A stretch of DNA of 64,000 bases from Candidatus Liberibacter europaeus (GTDB taxonomy: Bacteria; Pseudomonadota; Alphaproteobacteria; Rhizobiales; Rhizobiaceae). The stretch lies in the NCBI GenBank assembly GCA_003045065.1, contig PSQJ01000002.1, positions 186,001-250,000 on the forward strand. The letters are read 5' to 3'. A program made the translations under genes and the position numbers. This document shows positions 59,576-64,000 of this stretch, piece by piece. Each line of letters opens with the position of its first letter. The first letter of the stretch is position 1. The notes beneath the pieces are model-generated. The model searched no databases. It saw nothing but the letters and a program-made list of their open reading frames with translations, and was not told the origin of the DNA.

Positions 59576-59682
59576 TCTCTTTTATTGTATTTTTTTAATT
59601 AACCGGTGGTTTTGTCTTGAGCAAATAGAGATAAGCTTTTTTGTTATGGTGATTTGTTTTATAATAAGGATCTGAGGTTTTT

Positions 59683-61020
59683 ATGGCATCTGCAGTAGAA
59701 CAATTCGTTTCTAATCTGAGTTTTTCTTCGTTTGCAAAAGCGAAGGATTTAAAATCTAAAATTTTGTTTACTCTTGCTGCGCTTATAGTTTGTCGTATTG
59801 GTACATATGTACCTCTGCCGGGAATTGATCCTGTTGCTTATACGAAAGCTTTCCAGTCAAAAAGTTCTGGCATATTTGGTTTGTTTAATATGTTTTCGGG
59901 TGGTGCTGTAGAGCGTATGGCGGTTTTTGCTCTTGGCATTATGCCGTATATATCTGCTTCTATTATTGTTCAATTGATTGCAACAATGATTCCTGCGCTT
60001 GAAGCTCTTAAAAAAGAGGGTGAACAAGGTCGTAGAGTTATAAATCAGTATACTCGTTATGCCACTGTTGTGCTTGGCATTTTGCAGGCTTTCGGCATTG
60101 CGATTGGCTTGAAAAATGGTCAGGGTATCGTGTTTGATTCTGATTCATTTTTTGTTTTTTCTACTGTTGTTACTCTTCTCGGTGGTACTATGTTTCTTGT
60201 ATGGTTGGGGGAGCAGATTACTTCTTCTGGTATAGGTAATGGTGTTTCTCTTATCATATTCAGTGGTATTGTTGCTGGTTTGCCTTCTGCTTTTATTAAT
60301 GTTCTTGAACTTGGAAGGGTGGGTAGTATTTCCTCCACATTAATAATATTAGTTTTTGCTTCTGTTATTTTGGTAGTTGCTTTTGTTATTTTTTTCGAAC
60401 GGTCACAACGTCGTTTATTAATTCAGTATCCAAAACGTCAGGTTGGGAATCGTGTCTTTCAGGATGATATTTCCTATCTTCCTTTAAAGCTTAATACTGC
60501 TGGTGTAGTTCCATCAATATTTGCTTCGTCACTGCTGTTATTGCCCGCTACTATTGCTGGTTTTATTGATACTAGTTCGTCTCCAGGGTGGGTTGCTAGT
60601 GTATTAAATTCTTTGAATCATGGTAATCCGCTATATATATTTCTATACGCTGTATTTATTGTATTTTTTGCGTTTTTTTATACTGCTATAGTCTTTGATC
60701 CAAAAGATGCTGCTGATAATCTTAAAAAACATTGCGGGTTTATCCCAGGTATTCGTCCAGGTGAACGTACTACTGAGCATATTGATTATGTTTTGACACG
60801 TATTACGGTTGTTGGTTCCATTTATCTTGTCGTTGTATGTATTCTTCCGGAGATTTTTATTTCTTTTTCTAGGGTGCCAATAGCTCTTAGTGGCACATCT
60901 ATTTTGATTGTCGTTAGTGTTGTTCTTGATACAATAATGCAGATTCAGGGATATTTGATTGCTCATCAATACGAGGGATTTGTTAAGAAGTCCAGATTTC
61001 GGGGTAGAAAGATAAGTTGA
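59683..61020 (+). CDS. secY: SecY, protein translocase channel subunit
   Basis: A 445-residue protein with ten predicted membrane helices forming the Sec channel. ALGIMPYISASIIVQL and KEGEQGRRVINQYTRY, plus the cytoplasmic C5 loop with FIPGIRPGERTTEHIDYVL (Arg357-type PGxRPG motif), are diagnostic. The stop overlaps adk by 1 bp (TGATG). Confidence 0.98.
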   Translation: MASAVEQFVSNLSFSSFAKAKDLKSKILFTLAALIVCRIGTYVPLPGIDPVAYTKAFQSKSSGIFGLFNMFSGGAVERMAVFALGIMPYISASIIVQLIATMIPALEALKKEGEQGRRVINQYTRYATVVLGILQAFGIAIGLKNGQGIVFDSDSFFVFSTVVTLLGGTMFLVWLGEQITSSGIGNGVSLIIFSGIVAGLPSAFINVLELGRVGSISSTLIILVFASVILVVAFVIFFERSQRRLLIQYPKRQVGNRVFQDDISYLPLKLNTAGVVPSIFASSLLLLPATIAGFIDTSSSPGWVASVLNSLNHGNPLYIFLYAVFIVFFAFFYTAIVFDPKDAADNLKKHCGFIPGIRPGERTTEHIDYVLTRITVVGSIYLVVVCILPEIFISFSRVPIALSGTSILIVVSVVLDTIMQIQGYLIAHQYEGFVKKSRFRGRKIS

Positions 61021-61625
61021 TGAGAGTTGTATTTTTAGGACCGCCTGGCGCAGGAAAAGGAACACAGGCTTGCATATTATCTAAGAAATTGGGAGTTCCT
61101 CAGTTATCGACGGGTGATATTTTTCGAGATGAGGTTGTTAAATGTACTGATATTGGTATACAAATTAAGGATATTATAGATTCTGGTCGTTTGGTTTCGA
61201 ATAATGTTGTTAATCAAGTGGTTTATAATAGGATAAGATGTTCTGATTGCGTTTCAGGTTTTGTTCTTGATGGTTATCCGCGGACTATAGGTCAAGCTAT
61301 GTCTTTGCAGGTTTCTCTTGCTGAAATGAAATGTAATATAGATGCGGTTATTGAGCTGGTGGTTGATGATGATGCGATGTTCAGAAGGATAGAGGATCGT
61401 GTTACTAAGGCTGTTTCTGCTGATAAATCTGTGCGCTCAGACGATAAGTATGATGTGTTTCTTAGGAGGATTAAGGATTATCGTACGGTATCTATTCCTA
61501 TTACTGACTATTATAAATCCAATGGTCTATTATATACAGTTGATGGGATGTTAGATGTAGGTTTAGTGTCAAAACATATTGATTCAATTATTGCTTCTGT
61601 GAGAAAGAAATGTTGTAATGGTTGA
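61020..61625 (+). CDS. adk: Adk, adenylate kinase
   Basis: A 201-residue nucleotide kinase (ATP + AMP to 2 ADP). P-loop FLGPPGAGKGTQ near residue 10, AMP-binding LSTGDIFRDEV, DGYPRT and the short LID around EDRVTKAVSADKSVRSDDKY, without zinc cysteines. ATG 61020 overlaps the secY stop. The secY-adk pair within the spc group is widely conserved. Confidence 0.97.
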   Translation: MRVVFLGPPGAGKGTQACILSKKLGVPQLSTGDIFRDEVVKCTDIGIQIKDIIDSGRLVSNNVVNQVVYNRIRCSDCVSGFVLDGYPRTIGQAMSLQVSLAEMKCNIDAVIELVVDDDAMFRRIEDRVTKAVSADKSVRSDDKYDVFLRRIKDYRTVSIPITDYYKSNGLLYTVDGMLDVGLVSKHIDSIIASVRKKCCNG

Positions 61626-61723
61626 TTATTATTGTTTATTCCGTTAGATCTACTGTAGTTTGTTTATTGAGTTTTTTGAATTCAATATTTTTGTGTTTTA
61701 TGAATTAGGAAGGAGATATTAGT

Positions 61724-62092
61724 GTGGCGCGCATTGCTGGTGTCAATATACCGAGTGAAAAGCGTGTGGTTATAGCGCTTCGTTACATATATGGTATAGG
61801 TTTAAAAATTTCTAAGGATATTTGTGACAAATCAAAAATTACTCTTGATCGCCGTGTAAATCAATTGACAGAATCTGAGATTATACAGATTCGACAGACT
61901 ATTGAGCAAAACTATCAGGTTGAGGGTGATTTGCGTCGAGAAACTGCTATGAACATAAAGCGTTTGATGGATTTAGGTTGTTATTCTGGCTTAAGACATC
62001 GTCGAAATCTTCCTGTGCGCGGACAACGTACGCGTACTAATGCTCGAACCGTAAAAAAATCTGGCAGGGGTGGAATTTTAAAGGTCAAGTAG
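61724..62092 (+). CDS. rpsM: RpsM, ribosomal protein S13
   Basis: A 122-residue 30S head protein, GTG start at 61724 after [32 protein letters not shown] in part and [24 protein letters not shown] [20 protein letters not shown] are diagnostic. First gene of the alpha-type group. Confidence 0.97.
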   Translation: MARIAGVNIPSEKRVVIALRYIYGIGLKISKDICDKSKITLDRRVNQLTESEIIQIRQTIEQNYQVEGDLRRETAMNIKRLMDLGCYSGLRHRRNLPVRGQRTRTNARTVKKSGRGGILKVK

Positions 62093-62186
62093 TATTTATT
62101 TTTGTATTTGTTTTGATTGTTAGAGGAGTTGGATTTGTTTGTCTGTTTAGGATGTTTATTGTTTATAATAGATAGGGGGGCCTTTC

Positions 62187-62576
62187 ATGCCTAAAGGTCC
62201 TGTGCGTATTCGGAATCGTGAGCGAAAAAATATCACTTGTGGAATTGCTCATGTTGAGTCGACGTTTAATAATACTAGAATTACGATAACAGATGTTCAA
62301 GGAAATACTATTTCATGGTCTTCTCCTAAAGTGGTTGGTTTTTCTGGTTCGCGCAAGAATAGTCCTTTTGCAGCTCAAGTTGCAGCTGATGATTGTTCAA
62401 AAAAAGCTCAAGCTCATGGCATGTCTATGCTAGATGTTAGGGTTAGTGGATTAGGTTCTGGGCGTGACTCAGCTTTAAGGGCTTTGCGAGCTATTGGATT
62501 TACCATCATTTCTATTCGTGATGTAACTATGATAGCTCATAATGGATGTCGTCCTCGCAAGAGGCGTCGTATTTAA
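62187..62576 (+). CDS. rpsK: RpsK, ribosomal protein S11
   Basis: A 129-residue 30S platform protein with [38 protein letters not shown] and the end [18 protein letters not shown] in pieces. GGGGGG ribosome-site-like run lies about 8 bp upstream. 115 bp separate it from rpoA. Confidence 0.97.
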   Translation: MPKGPVRIRNRERKNITCGIAHVESTFNNTRITITDVQGNTISWSSPKVVGFSGSRKNSPFAAQVAADDCSKKAQAHGMSMLDVRVSGLGSGRDSALRALRAIGFTIISIRDVTMIAHNGCRPRKRRRI

Positions 62577-62626
62577 AAAAGTCCGTTTTAAGTAAGATTT
62601 TATATTCAATATAGTGTTGAGTTATT

Positions 62627-62656
62627 TTAATCCGGTTGTCTCTAATCCGGTTGTCT
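62627..62656. repeat. 15-bp tandem repeat upstream of rpoA
   Basis: TTAATCCGGTTGTCT (62627-62641) followed directly by CTAATCCGGTTGTCT (62642-62656), 14 of 15 bases identical, 36 bp before the rpoA start. Confidence 0.9.
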
Positions 62657-62691
62657 ATACGTTTGTTGGTGATTGAAAAAAGGTTGGTGAT

Positions 62692-63714
62692 ATGATCCAG
62701 AAAAACTGGCAAGAATTGATTAAGCCGAGCAATATTGAATTTACAATTCTTGACAATGAGGAGGAAAACAGAACGATGTTGGTTGCTGAACCTCTTCCTC
62801 GTGGTTTTGCTCATACTATTGGTAATGCTCTTCGTCGTGTATTATTGTCGTCTTTACGCGGTGCTGCTATAACTGCAGTACAAATTGATGGTATTTTACA
62901 TGAGATTTCCTCTATAAAGGGGGTTAGAGAAGATCTGACAGAAATAATCCTTAATATCAAAGGCGTTAATTTAAAGATGTCAGGTGATCGTTCTAGGAAG
63001 GTTACTATATTTAAGCGTGGTCCTGGAGTAGTTACTGCAGGAGATATACAGACTGTCAATGACATTGAAATACTTAATCCAAATCATGTGATTTGTAGTC
63101 TTGATGTAGACGCAGTGATTCGTATGGAATTAACAGTTTCTAAAGGTCATGGTTATGTTCCAGCCAAACATCATAAGCCAGAAAATAGTCCTATCGGCTT
63201 AATTCTTATTGATGCTTTGTATTCTCCAATTAAAAAGGTATCTTATAAAGTTGAAAATGCTCGTGAGGGACAAGTTCTTGACTATGATAAATTGAATATG
63301 GTCATTGATACTGATGGATCCATTAGTGGAGAGGATGCTATTGCGTTTGCCTCACGTATTTTGCAAGATCAATTAAATGTGTTTATAAATTTTGAAGAGC
63401 CTAAAACAGAAGAAAAAGATGAAGTAGATGTATGTCGTCTTCCTTTCAATCCTGCTCTTCTGAAAAAAGTTGATGAATTGGAGCTTTCTGTTCGATCTGC
63501 TAACTGCTTGAAAGGTGATAATATAGTTTATATTGGTGACTTGATTCAGAAAACTGAAGCTGAGATGCTTCGTACGGCTAATTTTGGTCGAAAATCTCTT
63601 AATGAGATAAGAACAGTTTTATCAACTATGGGATTGCACCTAGGTATGGATTTAAAAAATTGGCCTCCAGAAAATATAGAAGAGTTGGCTAAAAAATATG
63701 AAGATAAGTGTTGA
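62692..63714 (+). CDS. rpoA: RpoA, RNA polymerase alpha subunit
   Basis: A 340-residue subunit with N-terminal dimerisation/assembly domain ([18 protein letters not shown] [20 protein letters not shown], ~residues 41-60) and a C-terminal domain ([20 protein letters not shown] and [20 protein letters not shown]) that contacts UP elements and activators. GGTTGGTG precedes the ATG. Length is normal for alphaproteobacteria. Confidence 0.98.
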   Translation: MIQKNWQELIKPSNIEFTILDNEEENRTMLVAEPLPRGFAHTIGNALRRVLLSSLRGAAITAVQIDGILHEISSIKGVREDLTEIILNIKGVNLKMSGDRSRKVTIFKRGPGVVTAGDIQTVNDIEILNPNHVICSLDVDAVIRMELTVSKGHGYVPAKHHKPENSPIGLILIDALYSPIKKVSYKVENAREGQVLDYDKLNMVIDTDGSISGEDAIAFASRILQDQLNVFINFEEPKTEEKDEVDVCRLPFNPALLKKVDELELSVRSANCLKGDNIVYIGDLIQKTEAEMLRTANFGRKSLNEIRTVLSTMGLHLGMDLKNWPPENIEELAKKYEDKC

Positions 63715-63756
63715 AGTAAAAGATACTTATCTTAGGGTAAAAGAAGGGGATATGTA

Positions 63757-64000
63757 ATGCGCCATGCTATCAGTGGACGTAAATTAAACAGAACTACTAG
63801 TCATCGCAAGTCTATGCTTGCGAATATGGCTGTTTCTCTGATTCATCATGAGCAGATTTCAACTACTTATCAAAAAGCAAAGGAGCTGCTTCCTATTGTT
63901 GAGAAGCTTGTTACTTTAGGGAAAAGAAAAACCTTAAGTTCTCGTCGTTTGGCAATATCTAAAATTAAGGATGTTAAGGTAGTTTCTAAATTATTTGATG
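63757..64000 (+). CDS. rplQ: RplQ, ribosomal protein L17 (cut by window end)
   Basis: The first 81 codons of a frame starting [20 protein letters not shown], the typical L17 N-terminus, and continuing through [30 protein letters not shown] lies upstream. It follows rpoA by 42 bp, the usual order. The C-terminal part lies outside the window. Confidence 0.95.
   Translation, partial: MRHAISGRKLNRTTSHRKSMLANMAVSLIHHEQISTTYQKAKELLPIVEKLVTLGKRKTLSSRRLAISKIKDVKVVSKLFD

Overview
The window is an AT-rich chromosomal segment of an alphaproteobacterium of the Rhizobiaceae with a reduced genome, most likely a 'Candidatus Liberibacter' species. This rests on rhizobial gene orders (flgL-flaF-flgD-fliQ-flhA-fliR; bamE diverging from a DUF177-plsX-fabH-ihfA run; clpP-clpX-lon; the str, S10, spc and alpha ribosomal blocks), on the wide T-rich spacers, and on several degraded genes. 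No database search was possible, so species identity is an inference.

Layout. 0-6.5 kb: flagellar export and assembly genes, starting inside flgL. 6.8-14.8 kb: folD, then on the minus strand a glutamine synthetase family enzyme, nrdB, nrdA and a BamE-like lipoprotein. 15-18.1 kb: DUF177, plsX, fabH and ihfA (phospholipid and fatty acid synthesis plus a nucleoid protein). 18.3-24.1 kb: sodB, a cation efflux protein, a DUF475/TerC-like membrane protein, yajC and the CCA-adding enzyme. 24.3-25.7 kb: an accessory island with a decayed phage P4-type primase, an intact orphan ThsB-like TIR protein and a small unknown ORF. 25.7-33.3 kb: dapB, gpmA, polA, a frameshifted lipoprotein gene, dapA and smpB. 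33.7-45 kb: tRNA-Lys, an alpha/beta hydrolase, ettA, clpP, clpX, lon, aat, accC and accB. 45.6-64 kb: rpsL-rpsG-fusA-tuf, then rpsJ through rplO, secY, adk, rpsM, rpsK, rpoA and the start of rplQ, all on the plus strand.

Most genes are housekeeping. The flagellar block encodes the export gate and hook/rod factors. DapA and DapB feed lysine and peptidoglycan synthesis, and AccB/AccC, PlsX and FabH feed membrane lipid synthesis. ClpXP, Lon, Aat and SmpB form a protein quality-control group: Aat makes N-degrons, SmpB serves trans-translation and the proteases degrade the products. The right third is a translation factory ending with RNA polymerase alpha.

The main points of interest are: (1) the orphan ThsB-like TIR protein next to the ruined prophage primase; (2) NrdB with Phe at the radical-tyrosine position and Glu as first metal ligand, the pattern of chlamydial class Ic enzymes; (3) PolA whose 3'-5' exonuclease carboxylates are mostly replaced; (4) a lipoprotein gene broken at a poly-A tract; (5) an intrinsic-terminator hairpin in the rpsL leader at what looks like a synteny break from rpoBC; and (6) repeats and a palindrome upstream of nrdA.
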